From positions 17,674-81,673 of the forward strand of contig JAQNDB010000482.1 of NCBI GenBank assembly GCA_029204045.2: a DNA stretch of 64,000 nucleotides, in the 5' to 3' direction. The position numbers and the translations under genes were made by a program. The notes below the pieces were generated by a model that saw only the letters and a program-made list of their open reading frames with translations, did not search any database and was not told the DNA's origin. The stretch's first letter is position 1. The number at the start of each line of letters is the position of its first letter. Source of the stretch: Tillandsia leiboldiana. Its lineage: Eukaryota > Streptophyta > Magnoliopsida > Poales > Bromeliaceae. This document shows, in pieces, positions 1 to 10,995 of this stretch.

Positions 1-1912
1 GGCAACATCCACTTCGACCCCACGGGGGTGACGCAATCCACAACTAGCTAGCATGAGTAATAAAAGAAAAGGGAAAGGAAAGTCACTATATCTGAAGTCA
101 CTAAAAGCCAGAACAGCACTCTCGCGGCCTCACCGGTGCCCTAGCACTCGCCCCTGGACGAACCTGTCACGGAGTGGGGAGTCAGTGACCAGAAACAGTA
201 ATAAAAGCAATAAGGGCTAAAGTAAGGCAAACCACGATAAAAACCAGAGCAATCAACAATGAAGCACCCAGTGCAAACCATACAATGCAGAACCCCGTGC
301 AAACAATATAATGCAGAACCTTGTGCAAACAATAAAATGCAGAACCTTGTGCAAACAAAACCGGGAACCTCCCCCGGCAACCACACCGAGCACCTGCCTC
401 GGAACCCCTGCCGAGCACCTGCCTCGGCCGCCGAGCGCCCACCTCGGCATCACCGCTCACACCCCACACCCACGGGGGCCCCCATTCCTAACGTCACCAT
501 CACGTGGGGTACACGGGTCAACGTACCACTTTTCCGGAAAAGCACACCCTTGCGGTGGCCAAACCGCCGGTGTGCGTGTAGCAAAACAAGAGCCTAGACC
601 GAGCACCAACCTCGGTTAACCAATCCGAGCACCTACCTCGATAAACCAGACCGAGCACCTGCCTCGGCCATCTCCCAGATCATGGTGTGTCGTCGAGCAT
701 AGCGACCCTTAGTCGCCATAAACGTGGTGATAATAAAAACATAAGCATAAATGGGGTTAGTATCCTTTTAACGTGTCAAACCTTTGCTCTTACCACTTGT
801 CCTCGTTTCCCGACTCAATAACTGTCGGGGAAGGAACCCACCTTTCGACGTCTGACTGGTCACACTGTTCGTCGTCCCCATCGCTCGCATGCTCCGAACA
901 ATCCAACTGTTGTTCGGAGGGGCAATCTGCCCATCTAGTCTCCCACCACGACGTTCATTAAACCCGGAGGTCCACGTCACCCCTTACAAGATATAAATGA
1001 CAATAACGAAAACATGCACAAAGATATTCCATGGGGTACCCACCTGGAGCGCGAAGGAGAAGGTGTGCGGAAAATTCCAGTTAAAACACTCTCACCCTGT
1101 GCCCGAAAAAGTTACCGTAAGTAATAATGTTAAAAACATCGTCGTGGTCAAAAACACTCAAAAATGGGGCGAAACGGGCCAAAAACGGGCCAAAACGGAG
1201 CTCCCGGGCTTCCGGGCTGACGGATGGTGCACGGATCCAGGCGTGGACCGGGTCCACGGTAGCAGACGACTGCGGCGTAGACCGGGTGCACCGCTCGGTG
1301 AGCCGTCGGAGCACGCCGGCGTCGCGGACCTGGTTCACGGCCACAGTGCTGGCGGTCGCGGACCGGGTGCACGCCCAGCAGGGTGAGCCGGGGCGGCTTG
1401 GGCCCGGCCGCGCACGTGGAAGGGCGCGGACCGGGTCCATGCCGCGCGGCTGCCGCGGTGAGCGCCGGGTGCACGCCCGGAGCGTGCACCGCGCACAGTG
1501 TGCAGCCCGGCGCACGGTTCCGTGCGCCGGGTCTGCCCCTCCGGGGCTGTGGGGCGTGCACCGGGTGCACGCCCGGGGTCTGTGGACCGCGGCTGGAGGA
1601 TCCGTACGCGATGAACAGTAACGCCCCCTTTTTTGTTTTCTTCTCCTTTTTCGCTCCCGTGCGACTCCGGCGACGACCTCGTGGGCATGATAACGGCGGC
1701 GGCGGCGGCCTCCCGTTTGACAACGGCGACGGCGGCTTCCCGTTACCACAACCCACGACGCGTGCGACACCCGAACGACCCCCAACCAAAACCTCGACCC
1801 CACAGAAATTGCAATAAAGGGGAACGACGCTTACCGTGATCCTGCGAGGAAAAGGGGGGAGGGTGGATCGTCCCTCTCGTCTCCAACGGAAGGCTCCACG
1901 AGGGATGGGTTT
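1..1912 (-). mobile_element. Family X LTR, 3' portion (fragment, minus orientation)
   Basis: This stretch has no credible gene. Positions 1-700 align by eye with the 3' half of the L-family LTR (46473-49975), in the same orientation. Shared landmarks are the block around 530-570 (CTTTTCCGGAAAAGC, then a GCGGTGGCCAAACCG motif), also seen near 47545-47580, and the GTCAGTGACC block near 182. It is read as part of a long LTR on the minus strand whose 3' end lies left of the window. Positions 1190-1590 are GC-rich and repeat a GGACCGGGT(C/G)CACG-like motif many times. The LTR resumes at 6325 after a 4.4-kb insertion. It is clearly more diverged than the L copies, so the family link is an inference. 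Confidence 0.65.
1190..1590. repeat. GC-rich degenerate repeat with recurring GGACCGGGT-CACG motif
   Basis: Within the family X LTR, variants of GGACCGGGTGCACG or GGACCGGGTCCACG recur roughly every 40-100 bases (for example near 1246, 1282, 1361, 1430 and 1558). Related GGTCCACG/CGTGGACC words occur in the GC-rich upstream regions of the other LTR families here. The several long open frames over this stretch come from base composition and are not credible genes. Confidence 0.5.
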
Positions 1913-2654
1913 TGTAGAGTACCGGGTCTTTGGATAGCGCGCCGACCACACAGATGGCTTGGAGCAGAGAGTTGCCTTGGGCATGTTGCATATGAGTTTA
2001 CAGTTGATGCCGGGTTGATTCGGATCAACGCGGAAGCTCCAGCTCGATTCGGGGTTTTTTCGGGCTCTGTATGCCGATTGTGGATGAGATTTGGGAATTA
2101 CCGACTTCACAGTGGAGCGCCGAAAATTTGGGAACACTTGGAACAGGTATATATTCCGTTTACAGCGAAGTTCGGGAGGTTCCGGACTGACGCGGAGGAT
2201 CATTGGGCAAAAAGTGAGTCAGAACTGGCAATTTCGGAACCGGTATTTGATTTGAGCATCCCGACTCAACGGATGAGCTTTTTGAAGAGAAAAAGCTGTG
2301 GACGCGTGTACTTTTGATTTACAGCGGAGTTCGGGAGGTTCCGGACAGCGGCGGAGGGCCCGAAGGCCAAAAGTGATTTGGAGTGGGCACTTTTGGATTA
2401 TTTTATTATTATAATTAGTAGATTTGCTAATTGTTTTGGGTCTTCTTGCATGATAGCAGTGGGTGAGGGTTGAGGGTGGTGGATTGAGATTAGTGCAATT
2501 GCTACTTTGACTAATCCCTTTCTAAGCTTAATTAAGTTTTAATTAAGTTAGGGGTTAATTAAGTTGGACTTAGCCTTTTTGGAGGTAACCTCACCCAAGG
2601 TTAGCCTCACCTTCCTCTCCAACATCCATCACCCCTCCTCTGTTGCCCCTTCGA

Positions 2655-2740
2655 GCAGAGAGAAAAAAAGAAAAGGGAGAGAAAGAAAGAAAGATAGGAA
2701 AATAGAGAAAGAAAGAGAGAAAAAGAAGAAGATGAAGGAG
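2655..2740 (+). repeat. GA-rich (polypurine) tract in the solo LTR
   Basis: About 85 bases made almost wholly of A and G, with GAAAGAAAGA-type runs, in the 5' part of the 1913-6324 LTR. It could be a GAGA-type promoter element or simply low-complexity sequence. The sequence alone does not decide. Confidence 0.55.
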
Positions 2741-3089
2741 TGGAAGATGATCAAGATGGTTTTGGAGTGGCTTTTGGGTTTCGGTTTTCCCCTTGGTGGC
2801 CGTTGGAGCTCGTGGGTGTGCATCGAGCAACTTTGAGGTAAGATTGAGGTGTTTTTAATCTTGTTTGGAAATTATTAGTAGAGTTTTTGAGCTTGGATTT
2901 TATGTTAGAGGGCTTTGGATCGTTGGTTTTTGCTATGTGGATTTTAAATGTAAAAAAATGGATTTTTGGAAAAATTTTGGAGTAAAAGGGTTTTTAAATT
3001 GATTTATAGAGCTAAAGTAAGTTTTTAAAATTTATTTGAATTTATTTGAATTTTTTGAATTTTTTTTAGAATTTTCCGCCGTCGCGGCC

Positions 3090-3310
3090 GCGCGCGGCAG
3101 GGGGCGCGCGCAGGCGCGCGCGCGGCAGGGGCCGCGCGCAAGCACCGCGGGCCGTGCGCGGGCCTGCGCGGGTGCCGCGGGCCGCGCGCGGGCCTGCGCG
3201 GGCCTGTGCGGGCGCCGCGGGCCGCGCGCGGGCCTGCGCGGGCGCCGCGGGCCGCAGGCGGGCCTGCGTGGGCGCGCGCGGGCCGGCGCAGGCCTGCGCG
3301 GGCGCGCGCA
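3090..3310 (+). repeat. GC-rich tandem repeat, unit about 30 bp
   Basis: A unit close to GCCGCGGGCCGCGCGCGGGC plus CTGCGCGGGC is repeated with length variation. Almost every base is G or C. The reading frames here encode Ala/Arg/Gly-rich strings with no domain and are not genes. Confidence 0.75.
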
Positions 3311-3494
3311 GCGCCGCTCGGCGCCGTCGCAGTGCCGCAGGGGCGCTGCGCGGCGCGCTCCGACGCCGGGCAACAGCCCCTGCGCTGCTCGGCTTGGGCC
3401 GTGTGCCGTGCGGCCGGCCTCCCGGGCCGCGCGGCTGGGGTTTTCGCCGCTCGGCGTGCCCCGGGACCGCGGCGACGCCTCGGGTTGCGTGCCG

Positions 3495-4095
3495 GTCCCG
3501 TTTTTCCGCCGACGGAGGCCGGTTTCGCCGTCGGATGCTGTTTTTCGCCGACGGAGGCCGTTTTTCCGCCGTCGGAGGCTGTTTTTCGCCGTCGACCGCT
3601 GTTTTCGCCGCCGCGAGCTGTTTTTCGCCGTCGACCGCTGTTTTTCGCCGTCGACCGCTGTTTTCGCCGCCGCGAGCTGTTTTTCGCCGTCGACCGCTGT
3701 TTTTCGCCGACGAAGGCTGTTTTTCGCCGACGGAGACTGGTTTTCGCGACGCTCGCTGTTTTTCGCCGACGGAGGCTGATTTTTGCCGACGGAGCTGTTT
3801 TTTCGCCGTCGACCGCTGTTTTTCGCCGTCGACCGCTGTTTTCGCCGCCGCGAGCTGTTTTTCGCCGTCGGCCGCTGTTTTTCGCCGACGAAGGCTGTTT
3901 TTCGCCGACGGAGGCTGGTTTTCGCGACGCTCGCTGGTTTTCGCCGACGGAGGCTGATTTTCGCCGACGGAGCAGTTTTTCGCCGCCGCGTGCTGTTTTT
4001 CGCCGTCGGGCGCTGATTTTCGCTGACGGAGGCTGTTTTCGCCGACGGAGGCTGGTTTTCGCTGACGGAGGCTGTTTTTCGCCGTCGGATGCTCG
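3495..4095 (+). repeat. 19-21 bp minisatellite with a 178-bp higher-order repeat
   Basis: The basic unit is CTGTTTTTCGCCGTCGACCG, with variants such as a CGCCGCCGCGAG or CGCCGACGGAGG end. A block of about eight variant units starting at 3661 recurs at 3839 in the same order, giving a 178-bp higher-order period. No unit variant carries stops in most frames, so spurious open frames of up to about 435 codons cross the array on both strands. Confidence 0.85.
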
Positions 4096-5404
4096 GTTTT
4101 GACCGTTTTGATTGATTTTGCGATTTCTTCGCTCCTGGCAGCTTGCAGTGCTGTTTTTAGCTTTCGCCGGGGGTGGTTGCTGGTTTTCCGTCGCGTGGAC
4201 CCGCCGGCTTATTTCGGGACATCCGCGGAGCGCGCGGTCGTGTGGTTGGAAGCAGCGTGCTCCGTTTTGCGTGCGGACCTCGTGGAGGCAAGGTAAGTCC
4301 CGCTGAGCCCAATTGCAAGTGTCGACAAGCAATTGGTGTCATTCTGAGGTGGGTTGGTTTTTCTCTCCATGTCTACGGACTTCCTTCTAATTCTATTGTG
4401 ATAGGATTGCATGCTAGTTTAAGTGTTTTCTTGGAACTTAACTAGCACCCCCGTCATTCGTGCATGTGTTTGACCAGACCAATAGAGAACCTTAATCTGG
4501 GCTAGGTTCTTTTATGTTTTAGACATCCCACAGTGCATATCCTTCTGGACATAGTGTTCCTCGCCCGGGTAGTGGGCTGAGTGGTCAGAGTGTTGTGGGA
4601 CGGGTGTTGCACTCGGGCCGGGGGGCCGAGTGGGGTCCGGTGGCTGGGTTAGGCCAGTGTTAGTGTGTGGGGAACCGTTTCAGATAAACGGTGGTCCCGG
4701 GGTTTTACTTTCCGCTGTTTTTCTCGTCACCACCGTGTTGTGATCGTGGTGCACTTGTGTTAGCAGGACCTTGAACCCAGAACCTTTTTGGACGAACACA
4801 TGATTTTAGTCAGCCAATGTTTCTTCCAAGCCTCGCAAGGTCGCCTGAGTCTGTTCTTGTTTGATAGGACGAGGGCATTAGCTCTTCGAGGCTTGGGCAT
4901 AAAACTTGATTTCAAAGGGTTTTCCTAAAAAGACTAAAAATCATTAAAAAGATGGATTTCTCTCAGATTGAATGGTTTTCTGAAATAAATGACATGGCTT
5001 CTTATAAACTTATCCACCCGAGCGGATTCGAGTGATCTGGGTTCTAAGGGCTGTTCTCTTTCTTGGGGACGTAGGTGTTAGTCTCCTGGGGTTTCGGACC
5101 CTTCGTAGATCTGGCTGTGGAGCATCTCCGGCCGTGAGTTTGTGTGTTGAGTTGAGTGGGGTGTTCTTGTGGGAGCCGTTGGGAGAGACGGTGGTCCCAG
5201 CTGTGTGGTACTTTCGTTGAGCGGGTCAGTGTTGTGAGATTGAGTCGTGGAGGGTTCTCCGACCGAGTTGTGTTTTGAGCACCGAGATATCGATCTGTTT
5301 GATCGTGGACTATAGCCTGCAGGAGCCACTTGTGAGACATTGATACAGTTGTGATACTTGAGTTCGGTGGGGTCGCACCCCTCGAGCTACGCCCCGGGTG
5401 CGTT

Positions 5405-5466
5405 GATGATTCCGAGCCTGATGAGGCTGCGATGATGATACCGAGCCTGACGAGGCTGCGATGATG
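5405..5466 (+). repeat. Short tandem repeat (CCGAGCCTGA-GAGGCTGCGATGATG)
   Basis: Two copies of a roughly 29-bp unit containing CCGAGCCTGA(T/C)GAGGCTGCG followed by ATGATG, near the 3' end of the solo LTR. Each half can pair locally (GAGCCT with AGGCT), so it may form small hairpins in RNA. Confidence 0.55.
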
Positions 5467-6324
5467 CGCCTAGTTCATATACTAGAGGTCGCTTGATACC
5501 CCTGGCCGAGCTACCATGGGGTCACTGTGTGAGATATCGAGTTTGTCCGATTGGACACCCTGGTTGATACACCAGGGGGCGCAGGCTTGACTTGACTGGA
5601 CCCTGTGGGGCAGTCGATGAGATATGGGTTACACTGAGAGAGTGTTGGCATAGCATGTGTCATAGTAGAGCGTCTTGGGCTTGGTACTTGTGACATATTG
5701 TCAGCAGTGAGTGGCTGCATACCATCATCCATAGTCTCTTCCTTTTGAGCATAGTAGATAGAGGCATGATAGCTGTAGATTCTTTTCCAGCTTATTTCCA
5801 TTATCAGTTTTATCTGTTATCTTGCCTCTGGTAGACTTAGTGGGCAGACCGTGGTTCTTGGAGACGGTACCCACTGAGAACTACTGTAGGATGTAGTTCT
5901 CACACCCTCTATCGGTGACAGGTTGCTGAGGCTTTCTTCCGTTCCTGCTGGGCTTGACTGGACGGACCGAGGACAGGGAGTCGCGTGATAGTTCCCTACC
6001 AGCATTGTTATTTTAGAGAGAGGTAGATGTACCATCCCGGATTGTGGGAGTTGGTTATGTTTCCTATTGCTATCTCCCATTTGGATTTGTAGATGTTGTA
6101 TAGGTGGACTTCTTTTTATATCATCTGATTTTGGGAGATAGGCTATGTGTTGTTGCAACTTTGTAGTTGTGAAATTTTATAGTACAACTTTTTATCCGCT
6201 CTGATATCTGTGTAGCTGTAGTTCTGTCTTTGCAGGTTAGACGCTTCGTCTGTACGGCAGTTTTCGTACAGATGGCGGATCTGTCAGCGAGCCCGGGTCG
6301 CAGTTTCGACCCCTGGGCGTGATA

Positions 6325-7097
6325 GGTTTCCCCCGTTCTTCCCTTCTCCTCGTCTCGTCGCCTCGGTTTCTCACGCCGCCTCTTGAAAAGGGAGGAAATA
6401 TGGATTGGGGTTTCTTTCTTAAAAGCGCTGCCCTAAATCCTAGCCGTCAAGAGAGAAAACCAAGACGGAAAAAAAAACCCTACGGCCCCCGGTTTTAAGG
6501 AAACCCTAAAAACAATCGGCGGCTAAGGTTGTCTCGAAAAGCGTGTCATTCGCTCGCACGGATCCCGGAGCGCCTAAAGGGGTCTAAATTTCAAAATTAA
6601 ATTCTGGGAGATCCCGGGGTCAGAATTCAAATCCGATCGCGCCACCGTTCACAGTTTTGCGAGCTCTAACACCTAAAAATACCCGCGCGTCCCGACGGTC
6701 TGCCCAGAAATCATCGAATTTCAACCCCTCCTTAAACAGCTGAAAAACATTCAATTAGGACCCAAAGTGGAAACCGTAGATCCAGGTACCACCAAATAAA
6801 TAAAATAAACCACTGACAAAAAAAGATGAAAGGTCCGATCACCACAGGATCCCGTCCGATCGCCTCGAAAAGCGTGCCAGCCACTTAGCACGGGTTTCGA
6901 TGCACCACTCAAAGCAAATGCTTTGACCCCCATTCCGGGAGATCCGTAAATCGGAAACCAAATCCGTTCGCTTTGCCGTCCTTCGTTTCGCGAGCCCTTC
7001 CGCCTAAAAATCTCCGGAAAAACACCCAAAAACGTCCCACAGTCGGACAGTCATAAGAAGAGGGATAACGGGAAGGGTCAAGAAAGGCCAGGTCTTA
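6325..7097 (-). mobile_element. Family X LTR, 5' portion (minus orientation, LTR start at 7097)
   Basis: This is the continuation of the LTR interrupted at 1912. Read on the minus strand, it begins TGTAAGACCTGGCC at 7097, and the adjoining bases 7098-7110 carry a purine-rich GGGGGAGTG on that strand, as expected for a PPT remnant. There is no coding content. The junction at about 7110 joins directly to a family Y LTR fragment, so the internal part of the X element is missing apart from these few bases. Confidence 0.65.
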
Positions 7098-7109
7098 CAG
7101 CCACACTCC

Positions 7110-9189
7110 CCCAAGTAGGCTATTCCTTGCTTTCCTCTCGCTCATACCGGTTGTACATCAACTACGCCTGCTATCAGTCATAGAGGGGTGGCATCCCCAC
7201 AAGTGCACTTATCCAAACCATACATGAACATCCACTACTACACCTCCCATAGGGCATAATATGCATATAAACCCTTAAACAGTTACCATTACTAAGTTTA
7301 CCCACATGAAGTGCTTAAACCAAGGCAAACGTGAAGTCGGTGAAGTGTGTAGACGCTCACGATCCAAAATCCGCCAAAATTGCACCCTCGGTACATGTCG
7401 CGAACGCCTTGGCTCCAAACAACTAAGAGTACCCCGAAATCAAAGCCTACAGATCCATCAGGTCCAGCGACACTTGTAAACACCCCTGGGTACAACAATA
7501 AGGTCCAACATTACACTTTTATTCCAAAAATATTCCAAGTATACAACATCGAAAAACAGCCCCGAAGATGTGCAGTTTTCACCTGCAGAACGGATTTTGA
7601 AACATCCAACAAAATTACTGTCGCGTTCCTCACGTCGATACCTTCGAAACGAGTACCTGCACGCCAAATTCCGAGCCCCGTTGGCCGAGTTACAAATTCC
7701 ACAACACAGGGCGCTCACAAACACACAACCACACATCTGTATTTCCATGCACAGATAAAGGGCGAAAAATATACCTTCGGCCAAGCCTTAGAAAAATCCA
7801 ATAAAAATACTGTGACAATTCTCGCGTCGAGTAGATGAGAAAAGTGTATAAGCACGTCGCCATACGATGCCCGGTAGCGGAGATAAAAATCCGGCAAAAT
7901 GTCGCTGTCCAGAATTTCCATCAGCGGCAAGGAGGGTTAAAAACGTACTCGGAACCCCAAACAAAGCTCAAATCTGAGAAAAGTGGACAATACAAGAATC
8001 GTAGATCTACCTCTCGTGAATCCGTCGCCGTGAAAATCATCCGAAAATATTGTCGGGGTAGCTCTGTGGACCTCTCATACCAAACTGCGATGATAACAGG
8101 CCTGCGATGAAAATATGTCGCTCTGTGCCACGATGCCGAAGTCGTCGACGCCGCGCCTTCCAAAAATTCCGAGCCTCCTCAAAAAGATGCGCGACAAGGT
8201 GAGCAACAAAATTGGTGAAGGGCCCTCAGGCCAGAGAGCTCGGGAAAAGCCCGAAAATGGCAGTGCAAAGGGCATATTTATAGGCCCAACCCGAAAAATC
8301 CCGAAAATGGGCTTTTGGGCCGAATTTCCGGGCACCCGCAGGAACCGGGCGTGAACAGTGTTGGGCCAGGCCCAACACTGTAGCCGCCCGAAAGGCCCAC
8401 AGCCCGCCACGTTGCACCCGAACAGCGGACAGCCACCCCGGCCATTCGCTGCTCGACACGTGGAGCGCGGAGGCGTCGACACGTGGACCGCACTCGGCCC
8501 CGACCGCGCCCACGTGCGCGCCTGCGCCGCCGCCTGCCACCCTGCACGCACGCACCCCGAGGCGGCCTGCACCCGCTCCGTGGACCGCGTGCACGTTGAC
8601 TGGCCAATCAGTGGCCTCCACGTGGCCCCGCCCGGTCCATGCACCAGGCCGCACTCCCCGTAGACCGCGCGCTAGTGCGCCCGCCATTCCGGGGCCGCCA
8701 CGCGTCCAAGCCCCTGGTGCACGCCTCGCCCGGTGGACCGATCGGCTGTGCCTCACCCCGCCGCCGCGCTCCTCCGCTAGCCGCCGCTGCCCGCCGCCGC
8801 CGGTTGGAACAGTACCCTGCCTCAAAAAACGTGCCGAATCATCCGAACTCCGAAAAATGCAAGTGAACAGTCCATTTTCATCGTTTTCGCACGCTGAATC
8901 CAAATCCAAAGTCCATTTTGCCAAATTCCAACTCTAAAAATTGCCGAAGGCATCCGGAAAGATGTTCCTTTGTCTAAACTTCGCGCTGAGCCCGATTTTA
9001 ATATCCATAGCGCGCGAAACCACTTCTAAGCATCCGACGGGGTCATCAGACTACTCTCGTGATCCACTACACACACCGAGTCCATCATTAGTGTCCAATT
9101 GGTGCACAAATACCACCGACAAGCCACATAGGCCTCCAGAAGCTGCAGAGGCAACAGTGATCCATAAGTGGGAATTCCAGGTCTTCACA
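7110..9189 (-). mobile_element. Family Y LTR, 5' half (fragment, minus orientation)
   Basis: On the minus strand this starts with TGTGAAGACCTGG at 9189 and runs about 2.1 kb, matching the first half of the complete Y LTR at 12693-16802. Shared blocks include the AAGTAGGC-ATTCCTTGC segment at 7111, the TACATGTCGCG block near 7394 and the GC-rich upstream region near 8400-8720. It carries a minus-strand TATA box (TTTATA as read on plus) at 8277-8282, with four CACGTG sites beyond it. It is truncated at 7110 against family X. No gene is visible. Confidence 0.8.
8277..8624 (-). promoter_or_regulatory. LTR promoter: TATA box with upstream G-box cluster
   Basis: Read on the minus strand, a TATAAA box (8277-8282) lies downstream of four perfect CACGTG palindromes at 8457-8462, 8480-8485, 8511-8516 and 8619-8624. 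CACGTG is the G-box core bound by plant bZIP and bHLH factors. The same layout appears in the other Ty3 LTRs of this window, which argues against chance. Activity is inferred only. Confidence 0.55.
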
Positions 9190-10071
9190 GGAGCGACCCA
9201 CATGAGTAAAGTATCTCAGTAACCAGTAACAGAAGTATAAATCAGCAGGACTGGATCATGACTCTGATCAAAGTGGGAAAGCCCAACCACTAAATAAGCC
9301 TCGGTCCTCAATCAGATGCAATAATACTCAAATAGTGGGAAACTCTGTCCACTAGAGAAATTAGATACCCAATCTGGTGCATAAATAAATATCCGGTCAA
9401 CTGCCCAATATCCGTGGTTGCCGCAATACCCTGCCGTCTATAATCAAGTCCTATAACCGACCTCCGGTCAACCGCCCAAAGTCCGCAGTCACCGCAAACC
9501 CCGCCAACCGCAATCCAACACAACCCGTCCCTGACACCAATGTCCCGGCTACACTAACCAGACCCCTGCTTTTACCCGAGCAACACTGACCACCTGACTA
9601 ACAAAGAAGGAGAAAAGGATAACTTGGTTTCTCCTAAGTCAAGTTCCAAAAGTAGTGCAGCAGTAAAGGGTGGCCTAACTACATGTCCATACAAGCATGC
9701 TTTTGTCCTCAGAAACGATAAAAGAGGGTGAAACATATAATAGCAAAGCATGCTAACATATTCATGCTATGATATACCAATCTCACACAAGTAGGCCATT
9801 CCTTGCTTACCTCTCGCTCATATCGGTTCTACATCAAATATGCCTGCTATCAGTCATAGAAGGGTGGCATCCCCAATAAGTGCACTTACATTCACCATAA
9901 CACAACAATCTTATCAATATTAAGCTTACCCACCTGAAGAGCTCAATCCAAGGCAAACCTGGGGTTGGTGAAGAGCGTGGCCACTTGCACGCACAATCCG
10001 CTGAACCCGTATCCACGGTACATGTCGTGCAAACCTCGGCTTCTAGCAGTGTTCCAAAAACACTCGCGAAC
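9190..10071 (-). mobile_element. Family Y LTR, middle segment (fragment, minus orientation)
   Basis: Positions 9191 to about 10071 match 13941-14822 of the complete Y LTR, including the GAGCGACCCACA-GAGTAAAG block, the CGGTCAAC-GCCCA-TCCGCGGT block and the CTAAGTCAAGTTCC block. It abuts the start of another Y LTR at 9189 and a Y internal region at 10072, so both junctions are recombination or deletion scars. Compared with the second copy (16803-17489), about 690 bp of internal region and the first 2 kb of the LTR are missing here. Confidence 0.75.
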
Positions 10072-10099
10072 CCAACGATAACTCCACGGTCACAATAGA

Positions 10100-10530
10100 A
10101 GGCATCACTAAAACTCGCAAATCTCTCTCCCAACATTGGAAATGCTAGCTTTGGTGCTGGTATTAGTCTCATCATCCGATTGGCAAGCTCTCCTGGCACT
10201 GCCCAGTCCAAGAAGCTCCTTACCTTGACCATAATTGTCGACCTCGGCCAATTCCCAAATGGTATCCATATTGGCCAGATTTCCACCGCCGCTCCTACGG
10301 CTCGAACAAAGTGACCCAAGAAGGTAGGCTTCTAAAGCTACAACTTGTACCTCAATAACTTGGCATACAGCTTCATCCAAACATTGTAGCACATCCACAA
10401 GTGCCCCTCGTGCTCCAAGTCGCTCTGGGAGTAAATCCAAATATCCCTGGAGGATCTTGTTACCAATCCAATCAAGTATAGCTGGAGCACAATTCCTCAA
10501 ATCATAAGAGTGGCAGGGCATTAATCAATC
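10100..10530 (-). pseudogene. Decayed Ty3 reverse transcriptase/RNase H, copy 1
   Basis: Conceptual translation on the minus strand across shifting frames gives recognisable Ty3 landmarks in the right order. These are a YSQSDLEH segment (10410-10433, just after where the catalytic F-I-D-D box should be), KLYAKLL, FLGHFVRAVG, NWPRSTIMVKVRSFL and ERFASFSDA. The intact T element at 38560-39050 has the same order (YSRSDVEHEEHL, KLYAKLSKCEFW, FLGHVISAAG, DWPRPTTVSEVRSFMG, YSDAS). Frameshifts and substitutions, including loss of the D-D pair, make it inactive. Confidence 0.7.
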
Positions 10531-10727
10531 CACTTGGCCTCACTATGAGCTCATGATGCCCTACCGTGTCCTGAACGCCATCTAGGCAAGATCCTCGGCT
10601 GTCTGATTTCAAGTAGGTACTCACACCATACTATAACTGCCGGAGTCTGACTCCATCGAAAGGTCCTAGATACCACCCGGACCTGTCTACACTCGAACCA
10701 AAAAAAAGACCCTCACAGTCGTGTATC

Positions 10728-10795
10728 AACGACGCGGCATCACCACTGTGTATCAACGGCGTGGCATCACCACCGTATCAACGGCGTGGCACTAG
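10728..10795 (-). repeat. 27-bp minisatellite inside decayed pol, copy 1
   Basis: About two and a half copies of a unit containing CAACGGCGTGGCATCACCAC, between the decayed pre-RT linker and RT. The same array sits at the same place in copy 2 (18138-18215), so it predates the duplication of the internal region. Confidence 0.75.
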
Positions 10796-10995
10796 GTCAA
10801 ACAGACCCCACGATCCATCAGATCCTGCAACTGCGCCATCAGCTCTCTCAGCTCTACAGGCGACATCTAATGAGGTGCTGTCGAGGGTGGCGCGGTTCTC
10901 CGAACCACGTCAAACGCAATCTCTATCTCCCTAACCGGCGGCATTATCTACAGCTCAGGTGAAATCTCACCCGGGATCTCGTGGCAACAGAGATA
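10770..10995 (-). pseudogene. Decayed protease-RT linker of Ty3 pol, copy 1
   Basis: The minus strand encodes REIEIAFDVV, then a segment ending MSPVELRELMAQLQDLMDRG. This matches the conserved block that precedes RT in plant Ty3 elements and is seen here in the T element at about 34000-34130 (REIEFLIDVV, ELRELKAQLQDLMDKG). The 27-bp repeat replaces what should follow. Confidence 0.7.

Larger units (their letters stand above)
1908..6329 (+). mobile_element. Solo LTR (4.4 kb) with 5-bp TSD GGTTT
   Basis: The LTR runs from TGTAGAGTACCGGGTC at 1913 to CTGGGCGTGATA at 6324 and is flanked by GGTTT at 1908-1912 and 6325-6329. The 3' terminus (GATCTGTCAGCGAGCCCGG, then a GGGCGTGATA end) matches the ends of the family Y LTRs, with the final CA changed to TA. 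No PBS, PPT or coding region adjoins it, so it is a solo LTR left by LTR-LTR recombination. Inside are a GC-rich 30-bp array (about 3090-3310), a GA-rich tract (about 2655-2740), a large TTTTTCGCCG minisatellite (3495-4095) and a short repeat near 5405-5466. It splits the family X LTR. Confidence 0.85.

Noticed and set aside
1081..2203. Long minus-strand open frames of 240 and 351 codons
   Set aside because: GC-rich LTR sequence; Arg/Pro/Gly-rich products with no motif. The frame crosses the border of a separate solo LTR insertion at 1913.
2564..2836. 90-codon Lys/Glu-rich frame
   Set aside because: It is the translation of the GA-rich tract.
3025..4332. A 435-codon open frame on the minus strand, with similar long frames on plus
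   Set aside because: It lies over GC-rich and TTTTTCGCCG tandem arrays whose units lack stops in most frames. The product is a low-complexity repeat with no domain.
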